Of a stretch of DNA of 64,000 nt, positions 13,745 through 25,351 are shown piece after piece. Numbering within the stretch: position 1 is the stretch's first letter; every line of letters begins with the position of its first letter. Source of the stretch: Psoroptes ovis (lineage: Eukaryota > Arthropoda > Arachnida > Sarcoptiformes > Psoroptidae); contig PQWQ01000013.1 of NCBI GenBank assembly GCA_002943765.1, positions 682,001 through 746,000 of the forward strand, in the 5' to 3' direction. The position numbers were made by a program, and so were the translations under genes. The notes beneath the pieces are model-generated. The model saw only the letters and a program-made list of their open reading frames with translations. It made no database searches and was not told the DNA's origin.

Positions 13745-16700
13745 ACAACGTCATATGACGATTGTATGCTAAATCAATCAATATACAATGATTACATGGA
13801 AAATTTAGATATAAATAATAAAATCATTATTGACAACGATCAAATGATGAAAACATCATCAATATTGAATAATTTTATCAATTTTGATGATAATGATAAA
13901 ATGGAAAATTTACGTGATAATCATCGTCTCAATAATGAGAATTCATCGAATGAATCAATAATCAAAGATGTTTTCTGTAAAATTGAAACATTATTGTATT
14001 CAAAATATATTAATTATAATGATTTATTCATTGATTTCAATACCAATGACAATGATGATAATCATGATTTTAATGAATTTATAATTGAAAACGATGATAT
14101 TTGTGAATATATTTGTTTGATACAACAATTACATTTGATGAATAATGAAAAAGTTGGTGATAATGAATTGTGTAATAATAGAAGCAACGCCAATAATAAT
14201 CAAATTGATCAAAATGTATTGCTAAAAAGATTAAGCGATTATTGTATAAAAATATTAATGAAATATCCGAATTTTATTGTTGTATTCTTGAAACAAATGT
14301 TGATAAATTTATCTTCAATCAATGACAATGATGATAATGTTAATAATATAAATAATTTGGCATCAATAATATCTAATAATAGTGATGATAACAATCAATT
14401 AATTGAACCAAATTTATATTTTTCGAATATTAATTCATTTTACTCAAATGAAAATAAAAATACTAATGAGATACCGATAACTGATAAAGAATCACATGAA
14501 TTATTGGAATGGTTATATCCTAATTATGAGCTAATAGAATTGTTTGAATTTATTGATAAAACATGTCATAGATTATCGAATGATTTATTCGGAGAATTTA
14601 ATATCAATAAAAACAATTTTAAAAAATTATTCCCAAAACAATATTATCATAATCACGCTAATCACATGCCATTAATTGATAATTTATTATCATTCATTTT
14701 CAACAATAATTATGTTGCTGCTGATGATGATGAAAATGGAAATTCAACATCATTAAATACAAATTCATCATACCAAAATCGTATTAATAGAAATTCGATA
14801 AAATTTTGCTTACGTGCAACAATATTCGAGCAATTATGGAATCGTTTTCAGAATTGGTATATTCATAATAATATTGATAATGATTTGATTGATAATCGAA
14901 CAGAAATGCAACATCAACAACGCCAACAACATTCATTTGAGGAGATAAATTTTGATATAATCAATGAAAATAGTAATAAATTATGTTCAAAATTTATCGT
15001 CAAACAATTATATCAATTGGCAATCGATCTAACGATATTGTGTTTGTCGTATAATCATTTTGATTTAGTCTATCAATTTTTAACACTTCATATTTCGGGT
15101 ATGTAAGAAAATTCTCATTTGATTAATTGATAGATTTGTTTTTCAATCAACACACATGACACATTAAGCGCGTGCTTTCTGTCATGAAAATCTAAAATTG
15201 TACATTTTCTTTTTTTTTACAAATCACTTATGTTTTTTATATTGATTTTTTCTATAACAAATAGATTTTGATTTGACAAAAAATTTCAAACAAGCTATGA
15301 ATGCAATTAATTATGAATTGGATAATGAAATCAATATTGGAATTATGAATAATTTAGAATTTCGCCGAATCAATGATGATATGCTCATGTTCACACAGCC
15401 ACAGTTGCAAGAACAGCAGCAGCAACGACCAATAGCCAATAGTCAAACATCATTGTATGATATCGATATTGAATTCGATGATATCAATAATAAAGATGAT
15501 GATGATGATTTGGAGAATAAATCAGTGTTCTCGGATCAAAGCAGTAAAAAAGAGCATGATTCAATGAATAATAATGATAAACATTTAGATCGATCGGAAA
15601 TTTTTCATTTAAAGCGGCAATTGTTGGAAAAAATTCGTTTAAATTCCCAAAAATTAGAAGCACCAATCAATAATCGATGGTCATTTGGTGAATGTTGTAT
15701 TTGTTATGAAAAATGTTGGTTATTGAAACGTAAATGCTGTCAACACGGTGTTTGTTTATCTTGTTTACAAAATTATTATACTGAACGTATACGTATGGGT
15801 GAATTAACTATCGAATGTATAGGGCCTAATTGTAAATCATTAATTTATCGTTCAGAAATAATGCTACGATTGACTAATGATAATAAATCATTGTATTGTC
15901 GATTGTTATTGAATAAATCAAGTGATTCTGATCGAATACGGCCATGTCCACGCTGTAATCGTTTGTATACGTTGTCGGATGAACAGCAAAATAAAATGAA
16001 AAATATTCATCAGCATTTATTTTTGAAACGTTTATTTATGTGTAGTTTGCGAACACGATCATCAATTAAAGAATCGAAAATTTTCAAGTAAATCACAAAT
16101 TTCATTTATTATGATTGATCTCATTAATGATTATTTTCTTTCTAGAGTCAAATGTGATTCTTGTGATTATGATTGGTGTTTCCATTGTCATAGTCCTTGG
16201 CATGAAGGTGAATATTTCGTGAGCATGGAATTAAGTTTTTCATCTTAAATTTGATCATTTTTCCAGGAAACTCATGTGATGATTATATTCGTGGTGATCG
16301 TTTGCTTAAAACATGGGCAAAGCATTCAGACTCAATGACCGGCAGTTTGAATGCACAAAAATGTCCAAGATGCAAAGTAAATAAATTTTATTTCAAGTTT
16401 TCCATGATAAATGAATTAAATCTTTGTTTTGAATAGATTTATATTCAACGTATAAATGGCTGTGATCATATGCATTGTATTAGATGCAAATCGGATTTCT
16501 GTTATAGATGCGGTGATCGTATACGTCATGCACGTTTTTTCGGCAATCATTATTCAAGATTCAGTGTGTTTGGCTGTAAATATCGTTATAAACCGAAAAA
16601 TCCTGTTCAAAGAAAATTAGTACGTGGTGCTGTATTAGGAAGTAAAATAATCGTATTACCATTGTTGACAGCTGTATGTCTTTGCACTGGTGTTGTAGTC

Positions 16701-16916
16701 ATTTCAGTTGGTATTGCATCGATGCCAATTATCGGTGGTCTATATTTTTATAATTATATCCGTAATAATAAAAGGAATAATTCAATAATTGATCTTTATA
16801 TCAATAATGATTATGGTAATGATTACATGCATCAAACATCAACAAATCAAAGTATTGAAAATATATCCACATCATCATCGATAACCACAACAACAATAAC
16901 ATCGATTCATGAATGA
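13565..16916 (+). CDS. RBR-type E3 ubiquitin ligase, RNF217-like, membrane-anchored
   Basis: Exons 13565-15098, 15265-16087, 16146-16207, 16267-16376 and 16437-16916 join in phase to 1002 residues. RING1 starts near residue 654 (CCICYEKC, then CCQHGVCLSC). An in-between-RING domain follows (CPRCNRLY, later VKCDSCDYDWCFHCH). RING2 begins near 839 (KCPRCKIYIQRINGCDHMHC). The Cys of NGC is in the position of the RBR catalytic cysteine that accepts ubiquitin as a thioester. After RING2, FCYRCGDR, RFFGNHYS and FGCKYRYKP match the RNF217 C-terminus. A hydrophobic segment (about 910-945) should anchor it in a membrane. Vertebrate RNF217 is known to ubiquitinate ferroportin; that role is not shown here. 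Odd: a roughly 650-residue Asn/Asp/Ser-rich N-terminal extension, and an insertion of about 35 residues within the IBR. AATAAA at 17147 fits its 3' end. Confidence 0.9.
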
Positions 16917-17508
16917 ATGAATATTTGCACCATAATTTTTACTTAAATTTTTTTCAATATCAAAATATCACCACTTTTCCCATAAGATAAGTTAAACAAA
17001 TCCACCTTAATATTTGTGATTTTTATTTTTGTTTTTTCTTCAATGTTTACACATTCCAATTTGTGATCAATATTTTCTTCTCAAAATAATCATTATCTGT
17101 TGTTGAATCTTAGTCATATTTTTATTATCTGTTCCAAGAAAATTAAAATAAATAAATGTTCTATTTTCAGTGCAATTACACAGTTGATTTGTTTTTCGAT
17201 ATCGTTAACAAGATAGCAGCACTGGGCTTCAATGATACAATTTTTGTCAAATTTTTAATTTGAAATGTTAGTCAACGCAATTGAATTGTGTCAACATTGT
17301 TAATCAAAGTTAGACAATTTTATAGCTACTCTTGCTAGATTTTAATAAATATATTGAATTTTTTTCTGCATCAGGAAATTTCATCTGTAATCAAAATATT
17401 TCCTCATCATCATGATCGATTCTAATTCAATGACATATCAATTATCGAATACTAAATTTTATTCATTTTATATTTTTGAAATTTTGATAAATCGATTGAA
17501 AAAATTGT
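16917..17508. other. Convergent 3' intergenic spacer
   Basis: About 590 bp lie between the RNF217-like stop (+) and the arginine kinase stop (-). It contains the AATAAA at 17147-17152 but no supported gene. Confidence 0.6.
17147..17152 (+). terminator. Polyadenylation signal of the RNF217-like gene
   Basis: Canonical AATAAA about 230 bp after the stop codon. It is the best-placed hexamer before the convergent arginine kinase gene. Assignment is by position only. Confidence 0.4.
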
Positions 17509-18815
17509 TTACAATGATTTTTCCATTTTGATCAATTCAAGAATACCATCTTGCATTTCTTTGACAGCTTGATATTCGGTCAAACCCATACGACGTTTGT
17601 TACTGATATCGTATACACCTCCAACACTTTCAGTATGTTCACCGGCAGTGCCACGTACTTGTAAATTATAACGTGAAGCAACTTCTTCCAATTTCTTACG
17701 ATCGGCAGCCAATTTCGGTAATTTGATATGTACCGATGCACGAATTGTTGTACCAAGATTTGTTGGGCAGAATGTCAAGAAACCAAGACGATCATCGCGT
17801 GAGAACGGAATCTTTTGTTCAATGTGTTTGACAGCCTGAAATAAAAATTTTGCATGTTAAATATGCGAATTTTTAATGATTCAAATATTTACTTTAACCA
17901 AACGTCCATAAACTTCTTTAAGATCACCACCTTTCTGCATTGAAATGATACGCAAGTGATCTATTTGAATTAAGAAAATTGAGAAGAGGCTCATATATTC
18001 ATTATCAAAAAATTTGTTACCTTCTTCATTGACCCACATCAAGAATGTTTTTTTGTCATTATGGTAAATACCACGACCAACTGGCCAATATCGGCATGCG
18101 TTGGCTGCTTGCAAGAATCGATCGCCTTCTTTGAACAAGAAATGATCATCAATCAATTTTTGTTGTGTTGCTTTGTCCATGCCCAACAACGGATAATAGG
18201 TGCCCTTCAATTCTCCATCAAATGTAGCCAATTGTCCTTTAACTTTAGTTTCCATTTCTTTATATTGCTATTTTGAAAAGTGAGATAATGATCATCAATT
18301 TTAGAAATTGGAAAACAATCAAAATAACTCACATCTTCAGTTAACATGGGATTAAATGGATAACCTTGCAGTGATCGGCCGCAACGTACACGTGTTGAAA
18401 TGACATATTCATTTTTAGGATCGACATTGACAAAATCATCGAGATTTCCGAAATCAGTTTTTGGATGTTTATCAGTTGGTTTGAAACCTTTATGATAATC
18501 CTCAATGACTGGATCGAAAAGAGCAGCGAAAGTTTTGTATGATTGAGCATCCGGAGCATAGATACCGACACCACTATCTAAATTTTCAACACCTAAATTC
18601 AAAAATAATTAATAAAATTTTTAAAAACAAAATTCGTTCAACAAACCTGATTGGATGACATCTAACAATGTTGCACCCATATCAGTCTTTTTATGTTTCA
18701 ATTGATCCAAAACATCACGAGTTAGATATTTTTTCAACAACGAATGACAATCTTGGGCCTGCTGTAATTTTTGATAGCCGGCTTCTAATTTAGCGATAAT
18801 TGCTGGATCAACCAT
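17509..18815 (-). CDS. Arginine kinase (mite allergen group 20 family)
   Basis: It transfers phosphate between ATP and arginine to buffer cellular energy; it is a cytosolic phosphagen kinase of invertebrates. Exons on the minus strand are 18815-18647, 18592-18333, 18267-18021, 17960-17893 and 17835-17509. They sum to exactly 356 residues, the usual length of the family. Visible hallmarks: MVDPAIIAKLEAG start, the guanidino-specificity segment GVGIYAPDAQSY, nucleotide-binding STRVRCGRSL, NEEDHLRIISMQKGGD, the reactive-cysteine motif LTFCPTNLGTT, and the flexible loop RGTAGEHTES with the substrate-binding Glu. All key residues are present, so it should be active. The start Met is preceded by an AG acceptor (CAG, bases 18822-18824), and the reading frame stays open upstream of it, which allows an N-terminally extended isoform from the exon at 20191-20267. 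Confidence 0.96.
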
Positions 18816-18943
18816 TTTTTTCTGACTATTTTTTAAAATTAAATTTCGTAAAAATAAAAATAAAATGATTAGAAAAATAAATTGTGGAATGTATCGCTTG
18901 CCACACAAAAAACGAAAGCCGCACATATGAATCAATAGCTACA

Positions 18944-18953
18944 CTTTTATATA
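18944..18953 (-). promoter_or_regulatory. TATA box for the short arginine kinase transcript
   Basis: On the minus strand this reads TATATAAAAG, about 130 bp upstream of the start codon at 18815. A transcript starting about 30 bp downstream would have a 5' UTR of roughly 100 nt. It would begin inside the sequence that the candidate upstream exon would splice over, implying two promoters. Inference from motif and position only. Confidence 0.45.
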
Positions 18954-20190
18954 CGTGTGTGTATGCACATAGCGAACAAATCAACCATTAAAACAATCGT
19001 TACTCATCATCATCATCATCATCGTCACGATAGGTACAACACATACATCTATCTATGCTCACTCACTCACAGTCATTCATATACGATTATCGACAAGTAA
19101 TGGTCGAATTCATAACTATTATTGAATAAAAAATGAACGATGATAATAATAATGAAAATTGATGACAAAAGAGCAAAAACCTACGCCCAGAAACATAAAA
19201 ACTATCCTTCAATGGTGGATATTGTGATGATGATAAATTTTCGTATACCAAACATTAATGCATCTGCTGTCTCTTTTTTAAACCAGAAAATCAAATAATA
19301 ATATGACCAAAAAAAAAGCCATAGAAATGTGTATTGGTATAGTGGAAATTGCAACAGCAAATGCAAAGGCAAATAATAGATTTTAGTTAATAACACGTGT
19401 GAATAATATTGAAAAAAATTCAAATAATAACTAAGTAAACATACACACACAAAGAAATTATAGACATGAATTTAAATTAAATTTCCAATGAAGCCATTGT
19501 GAATTTGAATCTGTTATCAAAATTGAAACCGTATACCTTACATTGGTAAATGTCAATTTTCGATTTCAGATAATCATTTTTATTTGTTGTACAAAAAAAA
19601 TTATTTATTCAATGTACATTTCGATGACAACATATCAATATCAACGACAACAGCTGCATATATCACTGATGTACATAAACAAAAAGATATATTAAACAAA
19701 TTGATGATTAAATTTTTAGAAAAATTGATTGTCATTGCATTAAATTTAATTCTAATAATAATCACAATATTGATCATGATTTCTATTCAATGACAATTCA
19801 TATAATCATCTATTTATTATTCAAATTGAAACTGATAAAAATTGATTAAATAATAATCATTAAATAATCAACAACAGAAAAAAACAGCTTTATGGCAGAC
19901 ATTATCAGCATTAGAGATTAAGCAAATAAACTTTCTACGATAACCATTAATGCTGCTCAAATAAGCTATCAAAAAATCAAAAATCAGACGATTTTTGTAT
20001 CAAGAGATCATATAATTGAAATTCCAACAAATTAAACAATAAGTAATTGAGAAAAAAACATGGAAAATTTTTTTTGTTGGATAATTTTTGCTTGTTTACC
20101 TATGGATATTTATGTCTCTCAGACATAGGTGTATTGATGGAAAAATTTTTATCTTTGATAATAAAAATAAAAGTCAAAAATCATAAATAC

Positions 20191-20267
20191 CTTGGTTTAA
20201 AATAATAATAAGCAGCAACAGCGGTTACGATACCACCAACGGCCAATACTCCTTTTTTTGATGCCAT
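20191..20267 (-). CDS. Candidate alternative first exon of arginine kinase, encoding a membrane anchor
   Basis: On the minus strand an ATG at 20267 (context AAAGAAAATGG) opens 25 codons plus two bases and ends at a good donor, AAG|GTATTT. The peptide starts MASKKG, followed by a hydrophobic stretch (VLAVGGIVTAVAAYYYF), like a short membrane or mitochondrial outer-membrane anchor. Splicing to the AG immediately before TCAG at 18825-18822 (acceptor AATAG) would supply one base. It would then read through a short linker (SQKK) in frame into the arginine kinase Met. The more proximal CAG acceptor would be out of frame. It could instead be the first exon of an unrelated small protein, or join another gene. 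Not recognised by homology. Confidence 0.45.
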
Positions 20268-21601
20268 TTTCTTTGCGATGATTTATTTGTTTTGATTCAA
20301 AATTAGTTTAAAATAAAACACACTAATGATGTAAATCGAAAATTGATTTAAAACTGGGAATTTGTTTGGGATTTCTGGTACAACAAAATCCTTCAATTGA
20401 TTAAAACAAAATTATAAAAAAATGAATGAAAATAAAAGTAAAATTAATCAAATTTCAGAATAGAAATGATTTTTTTTTCAAAATGAAAAAACATGTAAGG
20501 ATATTTAAAGGAGACACTCACACACACACACACACTTTATATTATCCAAACAACAACAAACACACAATAACACAATGATTTAAGCACACAACAGCTAAAA
20601 GTGAAAAAAACGATGAGCAAATTCTTTTGAATTGATATAATGTAAAAGGCTATGTACTGTCTAATTTTATTTTAATTTTTCTTTTTCTTTGACAAAACGA
20701 AATTGAAATTGAGAACGAAAAGTCATCATGCTTATGCTGAATATCATCTGCGAGAACAAACAATAATCATAATCACAAATTTTCAATTCACCAGGTGGTA
20801 GTGTGTTGACATTTGATCATTAATTTATTAATTTCATTTTCAATCGAAAAAATTTGAATATTTAAGAAATTCAAAACTTACTTTGTTGTTGTTGATTGAA
20901 AATATTCAATGCGAACAAATGAAATTTAATCGTCAACTGATAATTATGACAATTATTTAAATTAATAAACTAAAAACATTTAGGTAAATGTGTTACCGAA
21001 ATGAAGAGATTAGGACTTATTTCAATCAAAAACAAAATATATTTTGAATGTGTTAGTAGCGCCACGTTTTCGTTTGCACATAAACACAGACACATCCAAT
21101 TACATCAACCAGATTTTCGTTTTTTTTTATATTTTTTGCATTTTCAAAATTATTTTCAATGTCAATTGAATGACGTATACATGTGTATGCACACAGATTT
21201 TGATAGGTTTTTTTTTGAATTGTTAATCAACAAAATGTAGTTTTGAATTGAGGAGAAGAAATTCAAATAATTTAAATAAAAATACATTTAAATTAACAAA
21301 TAAACAATGTTTGAAAAGAATTCATTTTGATCAAACCATTTACGTACCCGATAAAAATATTTAAGGTTTTGATTGAAAGAATTTTGATTGAACAGTTATG
21401 CTTTTGATGGGAATGGGATACAAAATCAATTTCAATTTTCGTATGTACAAAATGAATGAAAAAATCAATTAGCTGAATTTATTCAATTATCAGCAAAAAG
21501 TATGAAAAAAGAAATTTAAAATATCAAAATTTATTTGATTATCATGATTTTGGTGCATGGGAATCCATTCCAACAATCAATCAATTGATCAAAACGATTA
21601 A
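20268..21601. other. Intergenic region upstream of the candidate arginine kinase exon
   Basis: About 1.3 kb with a short CA run near 20518-20534 and no supported gene. The stretch 18954-20190 between the TATA box and the candidate exon likewise shows no other convincing coding signal; it would be intron if the extended isoform exists. Confidence 0.5.
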
Positions 21602-22929
21602 TCAATCAATGCTAGTGTTGGTATTATAATAGTCGAATAGATAACCATTACATGTTTGTGATTTTCGAAATATTGCATTATATGAATGATTATTGTGATT
21701 TATTCCATAAATTTTCGATGATGCCATCATTGTTGATGATGGTGTATTTGTGTTGTTGTTCATGAAAAAATTATTTGAATTATTTGGACGACAGCCACCG
21801 ATCATTGAACCACCGGTACAATATCGTATACTTTTATTGATATCAATCATTATTATTTCATTTTCACTGTTGCTATTATTATTAATATCATCTTCATTAT
21901 CATCGGCGATATTATTACCATTATTATCAATTTGTTTAAAACCATAATCAAAAAAATTATGTTTCATTTCTTTTTGAAATTTTTTCAATTTCTCATACCA
22001 TTCATCACTGTTCATATTGCCATATTGATTACTGTTTACTTTTTTCGGGAATATTGATAATGTTTTAATAACATTTTCTTGCATAAATTTCTGATAATTT
22101 TGTCCTAAAAATATTATTTTTTCATATAGTTCTTCATTCATGAATGGCCGTATAATCGTAAAACAAATATCGGTCAATGTAGATTCATTTATAATATAAA
22201 TTTGTTTTATACGAATTGGCAAATAATGTTCCATTATGTTGATACATTTTCTCGCTTGATTAGTGCCAAATTTTTTCATTTGATTCCAACCGAAACCATC
22301 CATATCGATTATGCATATAATGCCATTTATTTGTGTTATTTCATCACGAATAACATACTCCATAAACATAATTGCTGCGGCAATTATTTGATCAAAATTA
22401 AATAATCTTGTTGACCACTTTCCAAAACGTAATAAAAATATTGTTTCATCATTATTAGATTTATCATCTAATATTGTCATTAAATCTGAATCAAATATAC
22501 ATTTTAATTCATCAATCGATTGAAATAATTCTGGATGATGATAATTTAATGTTAAATAATTACAAATCAGTCGAAATGCACCATCATAATCGAAACGTTT
22601 TGCACGTAAAAATCTCAATAAAAATGCATCATCTAATCGACAATGTAATGATGGTTCACCTGTCATTTAATGAATGAATAAATTCCAAATAAAAAATAAT
22701 TGATTATTCAAATCACATGTACAAAAATAATTTCAAATGAAACTAAACCTCGAATCAATTCACGTAATGCTTCAATATCTCGCTGTCTCCATGCATCTTT
22801 TTCATTCACTTCTAATTCGGCTCTCATAATTAATTCAGGCGTTAATAATGTTGTTGTTGAATTTTTGAACCTAAATTCATCATGATTATCATCATTATTC
22901 AAATCATTGTTTAAATTATTTGTTTCCAT
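21602..22929 (-). CDS. CRAL-TRIO (SEC14-like) lipid-transfer protein, alpha-tocopherol transfer protein/clavesin type
   Basis: Exons 22929-22749 and 22659-21602, separated by an 89-bp intron, give 412 residues. The N-terminal helical CRAL-TRIO-N domain spans about residues 45-95 (WRQRDIEALRELIRG, then DDAFLLRFLRAKRFD). The lipid-binding CRAL-TRIO domain spans about 115-270 and includes NGIICIIDMDGFGW, HYLPIRIKQIYIINES and IIRPFMNEELYEKI, in the order seen in TTPA and clavesins. The family extracts hydrophobic ligands (tocopherol, retinoids or phosphoinositides) from membranes; the ligand here cannot be read from sequence. The C-terminal 130 residues are Asn/Ser-rich and extend beyond the usual family length. 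Confidence 0.88.
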
Positions 22930-23478
22930 TCTTTTTTTGGAGAATCAAAATAAAAATCCAAACAAAATCGAGGCAAAACATTAATTTTATTCTCAAAATC
23001 ACATTCGCAAAAAGACATCCATATTTATTGTACAAAAACTCTTGCCCAAGTATTCCGTACGAAAACAAAATGAAAATGCGATTGCGTCCCAATAACAAAA
23101 CGAGAAAAAATCTAGGAAAATAAATCCCAGAATTTCAGACTCCTATATAATATTGAATAAATAGAGAATAAAACAAAAAACCAGAATCAGAATTTGCTAT
23201 GAAAATCAAATCAAATAAATGAAGAATTATAAAAATCTAAGACTTGGATTAATAAAATATGTAATTTGTCAATAATTTCAAGGTTTTTAATTAAAAAAGA
23301 ATAAAATGAAAATGTGATTCACTAAATCTTTCTTCTTTGATATAATGTTTTTTTAAAGTGATAAAAATTTCAGATAGAAAATGTTATTTAAATCATTTTT
23401 TTTGCTTAATCGATATTGATTGAATAGTAAGGCAGGCAGGCATATGTTCCAAATTAATCATATTTTCTTTTTCAATTG
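22930..23478. other. Spacer between CRAL-TRIO gene and FKBP8-like gene
   Basis: About 550 bp. It contains the likely promoter of the CRAL-TRIO gene and the 3' region of the FKBP8-like gene, both on the minus strand. No further gene seen; a GGCAGGCAGGCA run sits near 23430. Confidence 0.5.
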
Positions 23479-24867
23479 TCATTTATTGAATGTTTGATAT
23501 AGAATTGCAGCAGTTGCCGCCGTAATTGTACCAATTAATGCTGGCCATTTTAATCGATTTAACCATCTATTATTTTGATTTTTATCACAATTAATTGTGG
23601 AAGGATTAGATGATGATGAGTGATGCTTACTTTTTTTGTTTCGATTCTTGTCATCATCATTATCATCATTTTTTACTTGCATCATACGGCGATATAATGC
23701 TTTTTGATCATTAATTTGTTTGATTAATATTTTATTCAAACGATTTAATTCCATTGTGATTGCTTCGGATTTTGGGTCCAATTTTATTGCTTTTTTCAAT
23801 TCTTTTATTGCATCTTCAATATCACCTTTTTCCGATAAAATTTTTGCATGACGAAATAAGGCTTTGACATTGTTTGGTCTTAATAATAAGGAATCATTTA
23901 CTGAACGTAATGCAGTATCATATGCATCCATTTTCATTTGTGTGGCAGCTAAATTATTGAATGTCTGTGCACGTTTATCAATCAAATCATTTATTTTATC
24001 GATATTTGCTTCGCTTTTCTCATCTTTATGCTCATCAATCAATTTTAATTCATTATTATTTGCATTAAAGTACTTTAATGCACCTTTGTAACATTGTATT
24101 GCCATTGAATATTCCCCACGTTCGAACCAAAAATTTCCACGTGTTTTTTTATAATTGCCAATTTTCAAACGTTCATCAATAGTTTCAGTATTGGCTATCG
24201 ATTCAACTTCATCCATTTCTTGGCCAAATTCATCGTTTGCTCTCGAAATTTCCAATAACTCTATTTGACAATCAATTGTCGCATCTTCGGGAATGCCAAT
24301 TTTTTTGTGTCCTAGTTGTCCATAAGCAAAGCGTGATTTTATTATTGCACGACAAATTTCATTCACTTCCATCAACGGTATTATTAAATCTAAACCTTGA
24401 TGCAAATCATTATCACCGATGTCTAATTCAAATCGATCAAACGTTTCATCTTTAATCAGTTCGCCAGTGCCAACATCTTGATCATCATCATTACCGGTAT
24501 GAATGCGTGTTTGGAGGCGTATAATCACTTTGTTACCACGTTGTGGTCGCAAATTATTACCTTTTCGAATTGTTTTTTTGCGTAAATCACCATTATTCAA
24601 TATATCTGTATATCCATCTTTTTCTTCATCATCATCATAATCATCATCACCGTCTTTATTTCGATCATGTTTCTTCTTATCATTATCATCATTAGGAATA
24701 ACAATATTTTTTTGTTTACTTGATTTATTCGTATCTTTAATTTCAATCGTTTCTAATGGTGGAATTGATTCGTCATCAACATCATCATCATTATTATTAT
24801 ATTCCTCATTTATTTTATTAATATCAGGAATGTTATTTTCATCATTAGGCATATTTTTCTGTTCCAT
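23479..24867 (-). CDS. FKBP8/FKBP38-like tail-anchored immunophilin
   Basis: A single-exon 462-residue protein. An acidic, low-complexity N-terminus (to about 105) precedes an FKBP-type domain (about 108-212, with GNKVIIRLQTRI, IDCQIELLEIS). Three TPR motifs follow (about 235-390: GNFWFERGEYSMAIQCYKGA, NNLAATQMKMDAYDTALRS, LFRHAKILSEKGDIEDAI). A C-terminal hydrophobic segment (WPALIGTITAATAAILYQTF) then ends the protein four residues later. This order, including the tail anchor, is that of FKBP8, which sits in the mitochondrial outer and ER membranes, binds Hsp90 via TPRs and regulates BCL2 and mitophagy in vertebrates. The FKBP domain departs from the catalytic consensus, as FKBP8 usually does. 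High confidence in family. Confidence 0.92.
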   Translation of the reverse strand: MEQKNMPNDENNIPDINKINEEYNNNDDDVDDESIPPLETIEIKDTNKSSKQKNIVIPNDDNDKKKHDRNKDGDDDYDDDEEKDGYTDILNNGDLRKKTIRKGNNLRPQRGNKVIIRLQTRIHTGNDDDQDVGTGELIKDETFDRFELDIGDNDLHQGLDLIIPLMEVNEICRAIIKSRFAYGQLGHKKIGIPEDATIDCQIELLEISRANDEFGQEMDEVESIANTETIDERLKIGNYKKTRGNFWFERGEYSMAIQCYKGALKYFNANNNELKLIDEHKDEKSEANIDKINDLIDKRAQTFNNLAATQMKMDAYDTALRSVNDSLLLRPNNVKALFRHAKILSEKGDIEDAIKELKKAIKLDPKSEAITMELNRLNKILIKQINDQKALYRRMMQVKNDDNDDDKNRNKKSKHHSSSSNPSTINCDKNQNNRWLNRLKWPALIGTITAATAAILYQTFNK

Positions 24868-25351
24868 TTTTTATAATGTTGAAAATAAACTTGAATAATT
24901 GATATGAATATGTTATTAAGTGATTTGGTCAGTTTCAAACAAAAATTAAATCAAAAAACTGAAAAATACGCTTTATCCAAAATTCATTGACAAAATCAAA
25001 AAAAAAAAAAAAAAAAATGATATTAATGATTGATTGAATGTGGAAAAAACATGAAAAACTCAAAACAACAAATGTTTGGTTAAGAGATTCGAGGACATCA
25101 TCATCATCATTGATCGATCGAGAAAAATAGCTGAAATGATTGACAATCATCGATTGTTCATCATTGCACGTCTGATGGCTATGCCACTACCTCTATTTCT
25201 GACGCTCACCGGCAAACACGAATGATGATGGGCGAAGATATCGATTCATATTTTTTCTTTTTTTTGAATTTTTTTTTATAAAATTTATTTTATTTAATAA
25301 TTAATTATATTTATTAATTATAATTAACAAATTAATTTGAGTTAAATTTTT
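24868..25351. other. Spacer between FKBP8-like and IRAG-like genes
   Basis: About 480 bp. It contains a poly-A tract near 25000 and the putative FKBP8-like promoter (minus strand). No gene supported. Confidence 0.5.

Noticed and set aside
18021..18060. Val in place of Cys in the kinase segment FLMWVNEED
   Set aside because: Both Val and Cys occur at this position in active arginine kinases as far as I know, so it is not evidence for loss of function.
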